NCBI RefSeq assembly: GCF_001870485.1
Contig: NZ_MDKE01000025.1
Coordinates: 1 to 40,933, forward strand
Direction of reading: 5' to 3'
Length of the DNA stretch: 40,933 nt
Origin: Oceanisphaera psychrotolerans
GTDB taxonomy: Bacteria > Pseudomonadota > Gammaproteobacteria > Enterobacterales > Aeromonadaceae
The translations under genes and the position numbers were made by a program. Each line of letters starts with the position of its first letter. Position 1 is the first letter of the stretch. The notes beneath the pieces are model-generated. The model did not search any database. It worked only from the letters and a program-made list of their open reading frames with translations, and had not been told where the DNA came from. Below, in pieces: positions 7,494 to 16,761 of the stretch.

Positions 7494-8267
7494 TTATTGC
7501 TCTTCCCGCCGGAACACCAGCTCGGTGGCCGTCGATTCCGCTTCCACAAAATAATAACCGGCACTGTCGAAGGCCGTCAGCTGACTCACCTCGGTCAGCC
7601 GGTGCTCTATGATATAGCGCGCCATCATGCCCCTCGCCTTCTTGGCATAGAAACTGATTATCTTGTACTGGCCATTCTTGCAATCCTTGAACACCGGCGT
7701 GATGATTTGCCCGTCCAGCTTTCTCGGTTTCACCGCCTTGAAATATTCGTTGGAGGCCAGATTGATCAGCACGTTATCGCCCTGTTCCGCCAGCGCCTGG
7801 TTGAGCCTGTCGGTGATGATATCGCCCCAGAACTGGTACAAATCCTTGCCCCGTTCGTTGTCCAGCCTGGTTCCCATCTCCAGCCGGTAGGGCTGCATCA
7901 GATCCAGCGGTCGCAGCACCCCATAGAGTCCCGACAGCATGCGCAGGTGCAATTGTGCGAAGGCGAAATCATCCGGGCTCAGACTCTCGGCGTCCAGCCC
8001 GGTATAGACATCGCCCTTGAACGCCAGCAGCGCCTGCTTGGCATTGGCCGGGGTAAAGTCCGGCTGCCAGTCGGCAAAGCGGGCGGCATTGAGCCCGGCC
8101 AGCTTGTCGCTGATCCCCATCAGCTTGCCAATCTCGGCCGGCGTCAGCCGGCGCGCACGCTCGACAAGCTCGGCCGAGTGCGCCAGCAGCTCGGGCCGGG
8201 TGAAGGCGTCGATCACCGGCGGCGTGTCGAAATCGAGGGTCTTGGCGGGGGAAACCACTATTAACAT
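7494..8267 (-). CDS. yaaA: Peroxide stress protein YaaA (DUF328)
   Basis: YaaA lowers free intracellular iron during peroxide stress in E. coli and binds DNA. The 257-residue product matches E. coli YaaA (258 aa) throughout: the start [16 protein letters not shown], then [11 protein letters not shown]-like and [22 protein letters not shown] segments, the FKGDVYTGL motif, [17 protein letters not shown] and [17 protein letters not shown]. The open frame extends to 8333, but ATG 8267 has AGAGGA 6 nt upstream and fits the family start. In E. coli OxyR controls it; I could not identify an OxyR site here. It is followed by a strong terminator and preceded by pilU, same strand, 79 nt away. Confidence 0.95.
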   Translation of the reverse strand: MLIVVSPAKTLDFDTPPVIDAFTRPELLAHSAELVERARRLTPAEIGKLMGISDKLAGLNAARFADWQPDFTPANAKQALLAFKGDVYTGLDAESLSPDDFAFAQLHLRMLSGLYGVLRPLDLMQPYRLEMGTRLDNERGKDLYQFWGDIITDRLNQALAEQGDNVLINLASNEYFKAVKPRKLDGQIITPVFKDCKNGQYKIISFYAKKARGMMARYIIEHRLTEVSQLTAFDSAGYYFVEAESTATELVFRREEQ

Positions 8268-8346
8268 GGGGGTCCTCTGAATATCTATGACGGCTTGCTC
8301 CACCATGGCAACAGGCCACGCACGATGGGGCAAACCGCGGTATGAA

Positions 8347-9459
8347 TTAATCGGTATCGATGGTCACGTTATCGAGCAGACCGGCATCCATGCCGCCGCC
8401 GCCCTGCAACTTGATCATCAGCCGCAGATCGTTGGGCGAATCGGCATAGGCCAGCGCTTCGGTGTAACCGATGTGGTGCTGGCTATAGAGATCAAACAAC
8501 GCCTGATCGAAGGTCTGCATGCCCAGCTCGCGGGATTTGGACATGATTTCTTTCAGCCGGTGCATATCTCCCTTGCGGATCACGTCGGCCACCAGCGGGG
8601 TGTTCAGCAGGATCTCGAAGGCGCCACGGCGCTGGCGGCCATCCTGGGTCGGGATCAGCTGCTGCGCCACTATCGCCTTGAGGTTGAACGACAAGTCGAA
8701 CTGCAACTGGCGATGCTTGCTTTCCGGCACCAGATGCATGATCCGATCCAGCGCCTGGTTGGCGTTATTGGCATGCAGGGTGGCCATGCACAGATGACCG
8801 GTTTCGGCGAAGGACAGCGCATAGCCCATGGTTTCTTCCGAGCGGATTTCGCCGATCAGAATCACGTTGGGCGCCTGTCGCAGGGAGCTTTTCAGCGCCG
8901 CATCGAAAGATTCGGTATCGGTGCCCACCTCGCGCTGGGTGATGATGGATCTTTCATGTTGATGGATATATTCCACCGGATCCTCGATGGTGAGGATATG
9001 CCCGTCCGAATGACGGTTGCGGTGGCCAATCATCGCCGCCAGGGAGGTGGACTTGCCGGAGCCGGTGCCGCCGACGAACAACACCAGGCCGCGTTTGGCC
9101 ATGGCCACTTCCTGCAAGACCTCGGGCAGATACAGTTCCTCGAAGGTCGGGATCCGGCTCTCGATACGCCGGATCACCATGCCGGCCTGATCCTGCTGCC
9201 AGAAGGCGCTGACCCGAAAACGACCCAGTTGCTCGTCACTGATGGCGAAGTTGGCTTCTTTCTGCCGGTGAAAGCGTTCGCGCCAGTCATCGTTCATGCA
9301 GGATTCCACCAACGCCAGCGCCTCCTCCGGGCTCAGTGCCGTGTCGGTCACCGGCAGCAGCCGCCCCTGGCTTTTGACCGTTGGCGGCACGCCGACGGAG
9401 ATGTACATGTCCGAGGCCTGCTTGTCCAGCATGGCCTGCAGCAAAGGCGTGAGTGTCAT
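8347..9459 (-). CDS. pilU: Type IV pilus retraction accessory ATPase PilU
   Basis: PilU is a cytoplasmic hexameric ATPase that assists PilT in retracting type IV pili (twitching, DNA uptake). The 370-residue protein has the GspE/PilT fold: N-terminal [12 protein letters not shown], Walker [10 protein letters not shown], Asp box [11 protein letters not shown], Walker [10 protein letters not shown] and His box [13 protein letters not shown]. The extended C terminus (about residues 340-370) and the shorter VRKG-type segment in place of AIRNLIRE separate it from PilT. The frame runs on to 9555 over pilT, but ATG 9459 has GGAGG 6 nt upstream. It follows pilT with a 14-bp gap and is surely cotranscribed. 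Confidence 0.95.
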   Translation of the reverse strand: MTLTPLLQAMLDKQASDMYISVGVPPTVKSQGRLLPVTDTALSPEEALALVESCMNDDWRERFHRQKEANFAISDEQLGRFRVSAFWQQDQAGMVIRRIESRIPTFEELYLPEVLQEVAMAKRGLVLFVGGTGSGKSTSLAAMIGHRNRHSDGHILTIEDPVEYIHQHERSIITQREVGTDTESFDAALKSSLRQAPNVILIGEIRSEETMGYALSFAETGHLCMATLHANNANQALDRIMHLVPESKHRQLQFDLSFNLKAIVAQQLIPTQDGRQRRGAFEILLNTPLVADVIRKGDMHRLKEIMSKSRELGMQTFDQALFDLYSQHHIGYTEALAYADSPNDLRLMIKLQGGGGMDAGLLDNVTIDTD

Positions 9460-9473
9460 ATTACCTCCAGCTA

Positions 9474-10508
9474 TCAAATGCTTTGCGGATCCACCGCCTT
9501 GACGCGGGCTTCCACCGGGGCGACCATGCCGCTGCTGACCAGCAGTTTCAGGCACTGATCCATGGTTTGCATGCCGTGGGCCATGCCGGTCTGGATCACC
9601 GAATACATCTGCGCCACCTTGTCTTCCCGGATCAGGTTACGGATCGCCGGCGTACCGAGCATGATCTCGTGGGCGGCAATACGGCCCCCGGTTTCCTTCT
9701 TCAGCAGGGTCTGCGAGATCACCGCTCGCAGCGATTCGGAAAGCATGGATCGTACCATGTCCTTCTCGGCTCCGGGAAAGACATCGACGATACGATCGAT
9801 GGTCTTGGCCGCAGACGAAGTATGCAGGGTACCGAACACCAGGTGGCCGGTCTCGGCCGCGGTCAGCGCCAGACGGATGGTTTCCAGATCCCGCAGTTCC
9901 CCCACCAGGATGATGTCCGGATCTTCCCGCAGGGCCGAACGCAGGGCGTTGCTGAACGAATGGGTATCACGGTGCACTTCACGCTGGTTGATCAGGCACT
10001 TCTTGTTGCTGTGCACAAATTCGATGGGATCTTCGATGGTGAGGATATGCTTGTTGTAGTTCTCGTTGATATGGTCAATCATCGCCGCCAGGGTGGTGGA
10101 TTTACCGGAACCGGTCGGCCCGGTCACCAGCACCAGCCCACGGGGGAATTCGGAGATGCGACGAAAAATATCCGGCCCGCCCAGCTGATCCAGACTCCAG
10201 ACCTCGCTCGGGATCACCCGGAACACCGCCGCCGCGCCACGGGACTGATGATAGGCATTAACCCGGAAACGAGCCAGGCCCGGCAGCTCGAAGGAGAAGT
10301 CGGCCTCGAGGTTTTCTTCCAGCTCCTTGCGCTGACGATCGTTCATGATGTCATACACCAGCCGTTGCACCTCGCGATGATCCAGCTCCGGCAGGTTGAT
10401 CTTGCGCACCTCGCCGTCCACCCGTATCTGCGGCGAAACCCCGGCGGACAGGTGCAGATCCGATGCATTATGCTTTACACTAAACGCCAATAATTCCGTA
10501 ATATCCAT
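9474..10508 (-). CDS. pilT: Type IV pilus retraction ATPase PilT
   Basis: PilT powers pilus depolymerisation at the inner membrane. The 344-residue product has the N-terminal ASDLHLSAGVSPQIRVDG module, Walker A GPTGSGKST, Asp box LTIEDPIEFVH, Walker B IILVGELRD, His box GHLVFGTLHTSSA and the PilT-specific AIRNLIRE motif needed for retraction. ATG 10508 follows AGGAT at close range. It heads the pilT-pilU operon and is divergent from yggS, as in Pseudomonas, Vibrio and Aeromonas. Only 34 bp separate the two divergent starts, so both promoters must overlap coding sequence. Confidence 0.97.
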   Translation of the reverse strand: MDITELLAFSVKHNASDLHLSAGVSPQIRVDGEVRKINLPELDHREVQRLVYDIMNDRQRKELEENLEADFSFELPGLARFRVNAYHQSRGAAAVFRVIPSEVWSLDQLGGPDIFRRISEFPRGLVLVTGPTGSGKSTTLAAMIDHINENYNKHILTIEDPIEFVHSNKKCLINQREVHRDTHSFSNALRSALREDPDIILVGELRDLETIRLALTAAETGHLVFGTLHTSSAAKTIDRIVDVFPGAEKDMVRSMLSESLRAVISQTLLKKETGGRIAAHEIMLGTPAIRNLIREDKVAQMYSVIQTGMAHGMQTMDQCLKLLVSSGMVAPVEARVKAVDPQSI

Positions 10509-10542
10509 ATCCTCTCCCTGTCGCTCTTGGTTTATTACCCAT

Positions 10543-11235
10543 ATGAATACTATCGTACAGCACCTGCAAAAAGTTCACGACAGAATCGCAGCCGCCGCCG
10601 CAATCTGTGAGCGAAGTCCCAATGATATCCAGCTGCTGGCGGTGAGCAAGACCAAGCCCGCCACCGACGTGCAGGCCGCCTACGCCGCCGGACAACGCCA
10701 GTTCGGTGAAAACTACGTGCAGGAAGCCGTCGATAAAATAAGTGCCCTGAAAGCAGAGTGCCCCGGCATCCGCTGGCACCTGATCGGCCCGCTGCAGTCC
10801 AATAAAAGCCGCCTGGTAGCCGAGTCCTTCGACTGGGTACAAAGTGTGGACCGGCTCAGAATAGCACAACGGCTCAGTGACCAGCGGCCCGGTAACATGC
10901 GGCCGCTCAACATCTGTCTGCAGGTCAACATCAGTGGCGAAGAAAACAAATCCGGCCTGCAGCCCGCCCAGGTGGAAGAACTGGCCCGGCAAGTCAGCCA
11001 GTTACCCGGATTATGCCTGCGCGGGCTGATGGCAATACCGGAGGCAACCGACAATTCCGACCGACTGAAGACGCAATTACTAGAGTTGAAGCAACTCTTT
11101 GATAGAATGGCGGAAAAATATCCTCAGATGGACACCCTGTCGATGGGGATGAGCACGGATCTCGAACTCGCAGTGGCCTGTGGCAGCACCCTGGTAAGGG
11201 TTGGCACGGCTATATTTGGCTCTCGCAACTATTGA
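10543..11235 (+). CDS. yggS: Pyridoxal phosphate homeostasis protein YggS (PLPBP)
   Basis: YggS is a PLP-binding alanine-racemase-fold (type III) protein that balances vitamin B6 and amino acid pools; it has no known enzymatic activity. The 230-residue product matches E. coli YggS (234 aa). The PLP lysine is in LLAVSKTKP (about residue 36), and FGENYVQEA, WHLIGPLQSNK, NISGEENKSG and LSMGMSTDLELAV are the conserved blocks. The frame is open upstream over pilT, but ATG 10543 gives the family start. It begins a plus-strand operon with proC, yggT and yggU. A loose -35/-10 pair (TTTACA at 10474, TAATAT at 10499, spacing 19) inside pilT might drive it. Confidence 0.95.
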   Translation: MNTIVQHLQKVHDRIAAAAAICERSPNDIQLLAVSKTKPATDVQAAYAAGQRQFGENYVQEAVDKISALKAECPGIRWHLIGPLQSNKSRLVAESFDWVQSVDRLRIAQRLSDQRPGNMRPLNICLQVNISGEENKSGLQPAQVEELARQVSQLPGLCLRGLMAIPEATDNSDRLKTQLLELKQLFDRMAEKYPQMDTLSMGMSTDLELAVACGSTLVRVGTAIFGSRNY

Positions 11236-11245
11236 GTGATCATTG

Positions 11246-12067
11246 ATGGAACACAGAAAACTCGCCTTTATCGGCGCGGGCAACATGTCACGCAGCCTGA
11301 TCTCCGGACTGATCCAGTCAGGCTATCCGGCCGATGCCATTATGGCGGTCAACCCGTCCCGGCCCAAGTTGGATGCGCTGGCCGCCGATTTCGGCATTCA
11401 TACCTCCCAGAATAACGCCGAGGCCGCCAACTGGGCCCAGGCTCTGGTACTGGCAGTGAAGCCGCAGATGATGGCCACCATGCTGGAAGCGCTGGTACGC
11501 TCAACCGGCGGACTCGATGGCAAGCTGCTGATCTCCATCGCCGCCGGCATCAGTGTGACCCGCCTGGAGCAGATGGCCGGCCAAAGCCGCATCGTACGCA
11601 CCATGCCCAATACCCCGTCGCTGCTGGGACTGGGCATGACTGGCCTCTATGCCAGAGAACATGTCGAGCAGGCGGACCGGGACTACTGCGAGCAGATGAT
11701 GCAGGCGGTAGGCAAGACCCTGTGGGTGGCACAGGAAGACGGTATCAATCAGGTCATCGCCGCCGCCGGCAGCGCCCCCGCCTATTTCTTCCTGTTCATG
11801 GAAGCCATGGCGACGGAAGCCGTAAAACAGGGTTTCACCGAACAGGAAGCCCGCTTGCTGGTACAGCAAACCGCCCTGGGCGCCGCCAATATGGTGGCTG
11901 CCAACCCCGATACCAGTCTGGGTGATCTGCGGGCCCAGGTGACCTCCAAGGGGGGCACCACCGCCGAGGCCATACGCAGCTTCCAGCAGCAGGGGCTGGA
12001 ACAATTGGTGGCCGATGCCATGGCCGCCGCCGTGGCGCGGGCGCGGGAACTGGAAACGCAGCTCTAA
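11246..12067 (+). CDS. proC: Pyrroline-5-carboxylate reductase ProC
   Basis: ProC performs the last step of proline synthesis, reducing 1-pyrroline-5-carboxylate with NAD(P)H. The 273-residue protein has the N-terminal Rossmann motif FIGAGNMSRSLISGL, the AVKPQMM segment, the IVRTMPNTPSLLGLGMT signature, and the C-terminal helical domain with GSAPAYFFLFMEAM and VTSKGGTTAEAI. A TTG at 11243 is an alternative start, but ATG 11246 fits the family. It lies 10 nt after yggS in the conserved yggS-proC-yggT-yggU operon. Confidence 0.96.
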   Translation: MEHRKLAFIGAGNMSRSLISGLIQSGYPADAIMAVNPSRPKLDALAADFGIHTSQNNAEAANWAQALVLAVKPQMMATMLEALVRSTGGLDGKLLISIAAGISVTRLEQMAGQSRIVRTMPNTPSLLGLGMTGLYAREHVEQADRDYCEQMMQAVGKTLWVAQEDGINQVIAAAGSAPAYFFLFMEAMATEAVKQGFTEQEARLLVQQTALGAANMVAANPDTSLGDLRAQVTSKGGTTAEAIRSFQQQGLEQLVADAMAAAVARARELETQL

Positions 12068-12073
12068 GGAAAC

Positions 12074-12628
12074 ATGATGAATACCGCTTACTACCTGATT
12101 AACACCGTGTTCGACCTCTACCTGATGGTGGTGCTGCTGCGGATCTGGCTGCAGCTGGTCAGGGCGGATTTTTATAACCCGTTCAGCCAGTTCGTGGTCA
12201 AGGCCACCAATCCGGTGCTGAAACCGCTGCGCCGCTTCATCCCCGGCTTTTTCGGTATCGACTTTGCCGCCGTGGTACTGGCGATATTGGTGGCCACCGC
12301 CAAGCTGATGCTGTTCAAGGCCATGAACCTGCTCTATGCGGACTGGAGCACGGTCGTGCTGGTGGGACTGATCACCGTGCTGAAAAAGGCCGGGGTCATG
12401 CTGTTCTGGATCCTGATCATCCGTGCGCTGCTGAGCTGGGTCAGCCAGGGCCGCAGCCAGATTGAATACGTGATGTTCCAGCTGACCGAACCGCTGCTGG
12501 CGCCCTTGCGCCGTATTATTCCGCCGATGGGTGGCCTGGACTTATCCATGCTGCTGGCCTTTATCGGCCTGCAGGCCCTCAACTGGTTGATGGGAGATCT
12601 GTTCGGCCAGCTGTGGTGGCAACTTTAA
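12074..12628 (+). CDS. yggT: YggT family inner-membrane protein
   Basis: This is a 184-residue membrane protein with two YGGT repeats (about residues 5-90 and 100-180). Each repeat has two hydrophobic helices and the repeated pattern [23 protein letters not shown] / [21 protein letters not shown]. The family has been linked to osmotic tolerance and, in other lineages, to cell or plastid division; its biochemical role is not settled. It starts 6 nt after proC with AGGA in front of the ATG at 12074 (ATG 12077 is an in-frame alternative), and its end overlaps yggU. Confidence 0.92.
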   Translation: MMNTAYYLINTVFDLYLMVVLLRIWLQLVRADFYNPFSQFVVKATNPVLKPLRRFIPGFFGIDFAAVVLAILVATAKLMLFKAMNLLYADWSTVVLVGLITVLKKAGVMLFWILIIRALLSWVSQGRSQIEYVMFQLTEPLLAPLRRIIPPMGGLDLSMLLAFIGLQALNWLMGDLFGQLWWQL

Positions 12629-12927
12629 CTCGGCCGGTCCGGCTGGAGCAGGGCCGGCTCTATCTCAGCCTGTATCTGCAACCCAAGGCCAGCCGGGATC
12701 AGTTCCTCGGCCTGCACGGCGAGGAACTCAGGGTCGCCATTACCGCGCCACCGGTGGACGGCAAGGCCAATGCCCACCTGCTGAAATGGCTGGCCAAGCA
12801 ATGCCGGGTGGCCAAGTCGCAGGTGGTGTTGCTGGCGGGCGAAAGCAGTCGTCACAAGAAGCTGCTCATCGAGTCCCCACGGGAAATCCCGCCGATGCTG
12901 GCGGAACTCCTGGCCAACTCGGCCTAA
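12613..12927 (+). CDS. yggU: DUF167 protein YggU
   Basis: This small 104-residue cytoplasmic DUF167 protein has unknown function. The family core is clear: [44 protein letters not shown], split here by [20 protein letters not shown]. It aligns with E. coli YggU (96 aa) throughout. It starts at GTG 12613 (GTG 12616 also possible) and overlaps the last 16 nt of yggT, which implies translational coupling. Confidence 0.92.
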   Translation: MVATLTRPVRLEQGRLYLSLYLQPKASRDQFLGLHGEELRVAITAPPVDGKANAHLLKWLAKQCRVAKSQVVLLAGESSRHKKLLIESPREIPPMLAELLANSA

Positions 12928-12962
12928 ACTAACAATAACGCCCTCTGAAATAAGGAACGGCT

Positions 12963-13376
12963 ATGTTCAAAGCTATTTTTTCGGCCCTGGTGCTGCTGTT
13001 TGCGTCTCACAGTCTGGCCACGGAAATCAAGGTCGGCGACTGGACCGTTCATTACAGTGCCCTGCCCTCCACCTTCCTGACTCCGGAAGTGGCTCGTACC
13101 TACCAGATAGAGCGCAGCCGCTATAACGGCATCCTGAATATTGCGGTACAGGATCAGGACGGCACGCCATTGCAGGTAAACCTCAACGGCGAAGGCAAGA
13201 CCCTGATCGGCACGGTGCGCAAGCTGGAGTTCCAGACGGTGCGCGAAGGTGACGCCATTTACTACATCGCCGAATATCCTTACCGCAACGAAGACAACGT
13301 GCTGTTCACCATCGATATTCAGAGCCCGACCCAGGGTGGAGAGTTTTCCTTCCGTCATACCTTCTATACCGACTAA
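12963..13376 (+). CDS. Secreted DUF4426 protein
   Basis: This 137-residue protein has a clear signal peptide ([19 protein letters not shown], cleavage near residue 19), so it should be periplasmic. The rest matches the DUF4426 family found next to yggU or rdgB in Vibrio and Aeromonas: a predicted beta-rich domain with [26 protein letters not shown] and a C-terminal [10 protein letters not shown]. Function is unknown. It lies 35 nt after yggU, with AAGGAA ahead of the ATG, and its transcript probably ends at the hairpin 13386-13420. Confidence 0.85.
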   Translation: MFKAIFSALVLLFASHSLATEIKVGDWTVHYSALPSTFLTPEVARTYQIERSRYNGILNIAVQDQDGTPLQVNLNGEGKTLIGTVRKLEFQTVREGDAIYYIAEYPYRNEDNVLFTIDIQSPTQGGEFSFRHTFYTD

Positions 13377-13385
13377 GGCTTCGCT

Positions 13386-13420
13386 GGGGAGGAGTAACCC
13401 GTTTTACTCCTCCCCCCTTT
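13386..13420 (+). terminator. Terminator after the DUF4426 gene
   Basis: GGGGAGGAGTAA (13386-13397) pairs perfectly with TTACTCCTCCCC (13404-13415), giving a 12-bp stem with a 6-nt loop, then CCTTT. The T tract is short but the stem is very stable. It separates the yggS operon from rdgB. Confidence 0.7.
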
Positions 13421-13483
13421 CGCCTCACATCTTTCCCCTACAGTGGTATCATGCCCGCTCGCGGTATTCCTCAGGAGCGAAAG

Positions 13484-14083
13484 GTGACTCAACAAATCGT
13501 ACTGGCCTCCGGCAACGCCAAAAAAGTTGCCGAACTGCAAAGCCTGCTCGGCGAGCTGGGCATGACCGTGACGCCCCAGACCGAACTGGGGGTGAGTGAC
13601 GCCATTGAGACCGGCACCACCTTCGTGGAAAACGCCATCATCAAGGCCCGCCATGCAGCCGCCGTGACCGGACTGCCGGCCATCGCCGACGACTCCGGAC
13701 TGTCGGTGGAGGCCCTCGACGGCCGCCCCGGAGTCTATTCCGCCCGCTTTGCCGGAGAGGGAGCCAGCGATCAACAAAACCTGGAACTGCTGCTGTCCGA
13801 ACTGAAGGGCGTGCCCACCGGGCAACGTCAGGCCACCTTCTGGTGTGTGCTGGTCTACATGCGCCATGCCTACGACCCCACCCCGCTGATCTGCAGCGGC
13901 TCCTGGGAAGGCTGCATTACCGAGCAAGCCCAGGGCGAGCAGGGCTTTGGCTACGATCCCGTCTTCTTCGTATCCGAGGCCGGCAAAACCGCCGCCGAGC
14001 TCAGCGCCGCCGAGAAAAACCGTCTCAGTCACCGCGGCCAGGCCCTGCGCCAGCTGCTGACCCAGCTACAAGAGCAAGTCTGA
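13484..14083 (+). CDS. rdgB: dITP/XTP pyrophosphatase RdgB (Ham1/Maf-like NTPase)
   Basis: RdgB removes non-canonical purine nucleotides (dITP, XTP) from the pool by hydrolysing them to monophosphates. The 199-residue product matches E. coli RdgB (197 aa): [18 protein letters not shown] (substrate and metal loop), [25 protein letters not shown] (catalytic Asp), [15 protein letters not shown] and the C-terminal FGYDPVFFV and SHRGQAL. GTG 13484 has AGGAG 7 nt upstream; the ATG at 13451 would add a non-conserved tail. Its stop codon overlaps the hemW start. Confidence 0.95.
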   Translation: MTQQIVLASGNAKKVAELQSLLGELGMTVTPQTELGVSDAIETGTTFVENAIIKARHAAAVTGLPAIADDSGLSVEALDGRPGVYSARFAGEGASDQQNLELLLSELKGVPTGQRQATFWCVLVYMRHAYDPTPLICSGSWEGCITEQAQGEQGFGYDPVFFVSEAGKTAAELSAAEKNRLSHRGQALRQLLTQLQEQV

Positions 14084-15228
14084 TGCTGCAGTTGCCTCCG
14101 CTCAGCCTCTATATCCATATTCCCTGGTGTGTGCAGAAGTGCCCCTACTGCGACTTCAACTCCCACACCATGAAAGACACCATTCCCGAGCAGGCCTATG
14201 TGGCGGCACTGCTGGATGACCTGCGCCAGGATCTGCATCTGGCGCAGGGGCGTCCGTTGCACAGCATCTTTATCGGCGGCGGTACTCCCAGCCTGCTGAC
14301 GCCCGAGGCCATCAGCCGGCTGCTGAGCGGGGTGCAATCCCTGATCCCCTTCGAGGACAACATCGAAATCACCCTGGAAGCCAATCCGGGTACGGTGGAG
14401 GCCGGCCGCTTCGCCGGTTTCAGGGCCGCCGGCATCAACCGTATCTCCATCGGCATTCAGAGCTTCCAGTCCGACAAACTGCACCGCCTCGGTCGTATCC
14501 ACGATCCGGAGCAGGCCCGCTTCGCCGCCCGGGAAGCGGCGAGCGTGGGGCTGAACACCTTCAATCTGGATCTGATGCACGGCCTGCCCGAGCAGAGCCT
14601 GAACGATGCGCTTTCGGATCTGGAGCAGGCCATCGCGCTGGCACCACCGCATCTGTCCTGGTATCAGCTCACCATAGAGCCGAATACCCCGTTCGCCTCG
14701 CGCCCGCCGGCGCTACCGGAAGACGAGGTGCTGGCCGATATCTACGAACAGGGCCACGCCCTGCTGCTGGCTCATGGTTATTGCCAGTACGAAGTCTCCG
14801 CCTACGCCAAACCGGGGCATGAGGCGAAGCACAACCTCAATTACTGGCGCTTCGGCGACTACCTGGGGATCGGCTGTGGCGCCCACGGCAAAATTACCCT
14901 GCCACTGGAGGGCAAGCTGGTGCGCACCGTCAAGGTCAAGCATCCCAAAGGCTATCTGGAGCCGGCCCGCCCCTACCTGGATCAGTACTGGCCCATAGCA
15001 GCACAGGACCTGTCGCTGGAATACTTCATGAACCGGCTGCGACTGTTCGAACCCATTCCTCAGCAAGAGCTGCAAAACCTGACCGGACTGTCTGCCGACC
15101 GGCTGCAGGCCCCGCTGGCGGAGGCATTGCGACTGGGGCTGCTGGACGATGACGGTTCACACTGGCAGGTAACGCCGCTGGGACGACGCTTCCTCAACCG
15201 GCTGCTCGATTTGTTTATTACCGACTGA
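14083..15228 (+). CDS. hemW: Radical SAM heme chaperone HemW
   Basis: HemW is a radical-SAM, 4Fe-4S protein that binds haem and delivers it to target proteins; it is often mis-annotated as coproporphyrinogen dehydrogenase. The 381-residue product has the cluster motif CVQKCPYC (Cys-x3-Cys-x2-Cys) near residue 16, IFIGGGTPSLL, ITLEANPGT, GINRISIGIQSF and the C-terminal HemN-type domain. Length agrees with E. coli HemW (378 aa). True HemN is longer and lacks this start. The ATG overlaps the rdgB stop by one base (TGATG), the usual rdgB-hemW pairing. Confidence 0.95.
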   Translation: MLQLPPLSLYIHIPWCVQKCPYCDFNSHTMKDTIPEQAYVAALLDDLRQDLHLAQGRPLHSIFIGGGTPSLLTPEAISRLLSGVQSLIPFEDNIEITLEANPGTVEAGRFAGFRAAGINRISIGIQSFQSDKLHRLGRIHDPEQARFAAREAASVGLNTFNLDLMHGLPEQSLNDALSDLEQAIALAPPHLSWYQLTIEPNTPFASRPPALPEDEVLADIYEQGHALLLAHGYCQYEVSAYAKPGHEAKHNLNYWRFGDYLGIGCGAHGKITLPLEGKLVRTVKVKHPKGYLEPARPYLDQYWPIAAQDLSLEYFMNRLRLFEPIPQQELQNLTGLSADRLQAPLAEALRLGLLDDDGSHWQVTPLGRRFLNRLLDLFITD

Positions 15229-15279
15229 TGCGGGTAAACTTGCCGTTATTACAGCCTTCACTCTGCGGGCCGGAGCTTT

Positions 15280-16014
15280 ATGTCATCACTGGTTTACGAA
15301 TTTCCTCTTAACGAAAAGTGCCGCAACTATCTGCGCCTCAGCGAGCTGCTGCTGCAGATCCAGCACTGTCGCAGCCTGACCGCCAGCGGTCAGGCCACCG
15401 CCCTGTTCAAGGCACTGCTCGATATCATGGAGCTGCTGGAGCGTTGCGACGTACGCACCGATCTGGCCAAGGATCTGGAGCTCCAGAAAAACAAGCTGGC
15501 CGCCTGGGCCCAGGCCCCCGGCATCGATGCCGCCGCCCTGGCCCAGCTGGAACAGCAGCTGGGCCAGCTCGGCCAGCAATTGCCCCGTGCCGCCCGTCTG
15601 GGCCAGCAGTTGCGGGAAGACAAGCTGCTGTCGGCCGTGCGCAGCCGGTTCGCCATTCCCGGCGGCCTCTGCGCCTTCGACGTGCCCCAGCTGCATTACT
15701 GGCTGAATCAGGCCCGGGAAAATCAGCAACGGGATATCGACGGCTGGCAGGCACAACTGCAGTTACTGCAGCAAGGCCTCGACTTGCTGCTGACCCTGTG
15801 GCGTGAAGTCGGCCAGTTTCGCCCCCAGCAGGCCATCAACGGATTCTTTCAGGACAATGCCGAACTGACCGAAATGATCCGCCTGCAGTTGCCGACCGAT
15901 GTGCCGGCCTATCCGGTGGTCAGCGGCAACAAGTACCGCTATACCATTCGCTTCATGCCGATCGGTAATACCGATATCGGCAACATCGACTTTGAACTGG
16001 CCAATATCAAATGA
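15280..16014 (+). CDS. zapD: Cell division protein ZapD
   Basis: ZapD (YacF) cross-links FtsZ filaments at the division ring. The 244-residue product matches the E. coli protein (247 aa): an alpha-helical N-terminal part ([19 protein letters not shown], then a Leu/Gln-rich coiled region) and a beta C-terminal part ending in [11 protein letters not shown] and [14 protein letters not shown] precedes the ATG. It starts 51 nt after hemW and overlaps yacG (ATGA). In E. coli and many relatives the gene directly in front is coaE; here it is hemW. Confidence 0.95.
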   Translation: MSSLVYEFPLNEKCRNYLRLSELLLQIQHCRSLTASGQATALFKALLDIMELLERCDVRTDLAKDLELQKNKLAAWAQAPGIDAAALAQLEQQLGQLGQQLPRAARLGQQLREDKLLSAVRSRFAIPGGLCAFDVPQLHYWLNQARENQQRDIDGWQAQLQLLQQGLDLLLTLWREVGQFRPQQAINGFFQDNAELTEMIRLQLPTDVPAYPVVSGNKYRYTIRFMPIGNTDIGNIDFELANIK

Positions 16015-16202
16015 ACAAGATCACAACCGTTTTCTGCCCCACCTGCAAAAAACCGGTGGAGTGGACCGAACAAAGCCCCTTCCGTCCCTTCTGCAGCAAA
16101 CGCTGCCAGCTGATCGACCTTGGCGAATGGGCCGACGAAGAAAAACGCATTCCCGGTGACCCCGCCTGGCTGCCGGAGCAGGATGATGAAAATGAGGTCT
16201 GA
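16011..16202 (+). CDS. yacG: DNA gyrase inhibitor YacG
   Basis: This 63-residue zinc protein binds GyrB and inhibits gyrase in E. coli. The four zinc ligands are visible: CPTC (about residues 9-12) and FCSKRC (about 28-32), followed by the conserved [16 protein letters not shown]. The acidic tail (EQDDENEV) is typical. The start overlaps the zapD stop by four bases and the end overlaps the mutT start, so the three genes are translationally linked. Confidence 0.95.
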   Translation: MNKITTVFCPTCKKPVEWTEQSPFRPFCSKRCQLIDLGEWADEEKRIPGDPAWLPEQDDENEV

Positions 16203-16608
16203 CACCATTAAAAAATCGGTGCTGGTGGCCGTCGGCGTCATTGAAAATACCGATGGCGAGATCTTTATCTGTCGCCGCGGCGCCAGCCAGCACCAGGCTT
16301 ACAAGTGGGAATTTCCCGGTGGCAAGGTGGAAGCCGGCGAGAGCGTGGCCCAGGCCCTGGCCCGGGAGCTGGCCGAGGAAATCGGCATTGCCGTGCGCTC
16401 CTGCCAGCCTTTCATGCGTATCGAGCACGACTACGGCGACAAGCAGGTGATACTCGACATCCGCAAGGTCACCGCCTTTACCGGCAAACCACAGGGCCTC
16501 GAAGGCCAGCCCAGCCGCTGGGTGCCGGTGACCGAGCTGCACAGCTACGACTTTCCCGCCGCCAACAGCCCCATCGTCGACAAACTGCTGACCGAAGCCG
16601 GAAACTGA
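16192..16608 (+). CDS. mutT: 8-oxo-dGTP diphosphatase MutT
   Basis: MutT hydrolyses 8-oxo-dGTP and so prevents A-to-C transversions. The 138-residue Nudix protein carries the full box G-x5-E-x7-REL-x-EE-x-GI ([24 protein letters not shown]) and the FPAANSPIV segment shared with E. coli MutT (129 aa). Starts at 16183, 16186 and 16192 are all possible; the last is closest to the family. It overlaps yacG by 11 nt and ends the zapD-yacG-mutT operon. The 153 bp after it hold two hairpins (16609-16636 and 16698-16718) but no T tract. Confidence 0.93.
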   Translation: MRSDTIKKSVLVAVGVIENTDGEIFICRRGASQHQAYKWEFPGGKVEAGESVAQALARELAEEIGIAVRSCQPFMRIEHDYGDKQVILDIRKVTAFTGKPQGLEGQPSRWVPVTELHSYDFPAANSPIVDKLLTEAGN

Positions 16609-16697
16609 GGCCACTCCATCTCCACCAGCTGTGGCCGGCGAGTGCTGTTATTCCGACGGTGGTCGCAAACGGAACAGATCACGACGTATTCAATACA

Positions 16698-16718
16698 GCG
16701 CCAGGTGCCGCCTGGCGC
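16698..16718 (+). other. GC-rich hairpin upstream of the chemoreceptor gene
   Basis: GCGCCAGG and CCTGGCGC form a perfect 8-bp stem with a 5-nt loop, 43 nt before the chemoreceptor start. No T tract follows, so it is either a factor-dependent end for the mutT transcript or a leader structure of the next gene. Confidence 0.35.
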
Positions 16719-16761
16719 AACTCTAGTGCACTTTCAACTCGTCTCGTGAATCATCGCTCCC

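Noticed and set aside
8287-10493. Long plus-strand frames opposite pilU and pilT
   Set aside because: Antisense shadows of unmistakable PilU and PilT genes, without ribosome-binding sites or recognisable domains.
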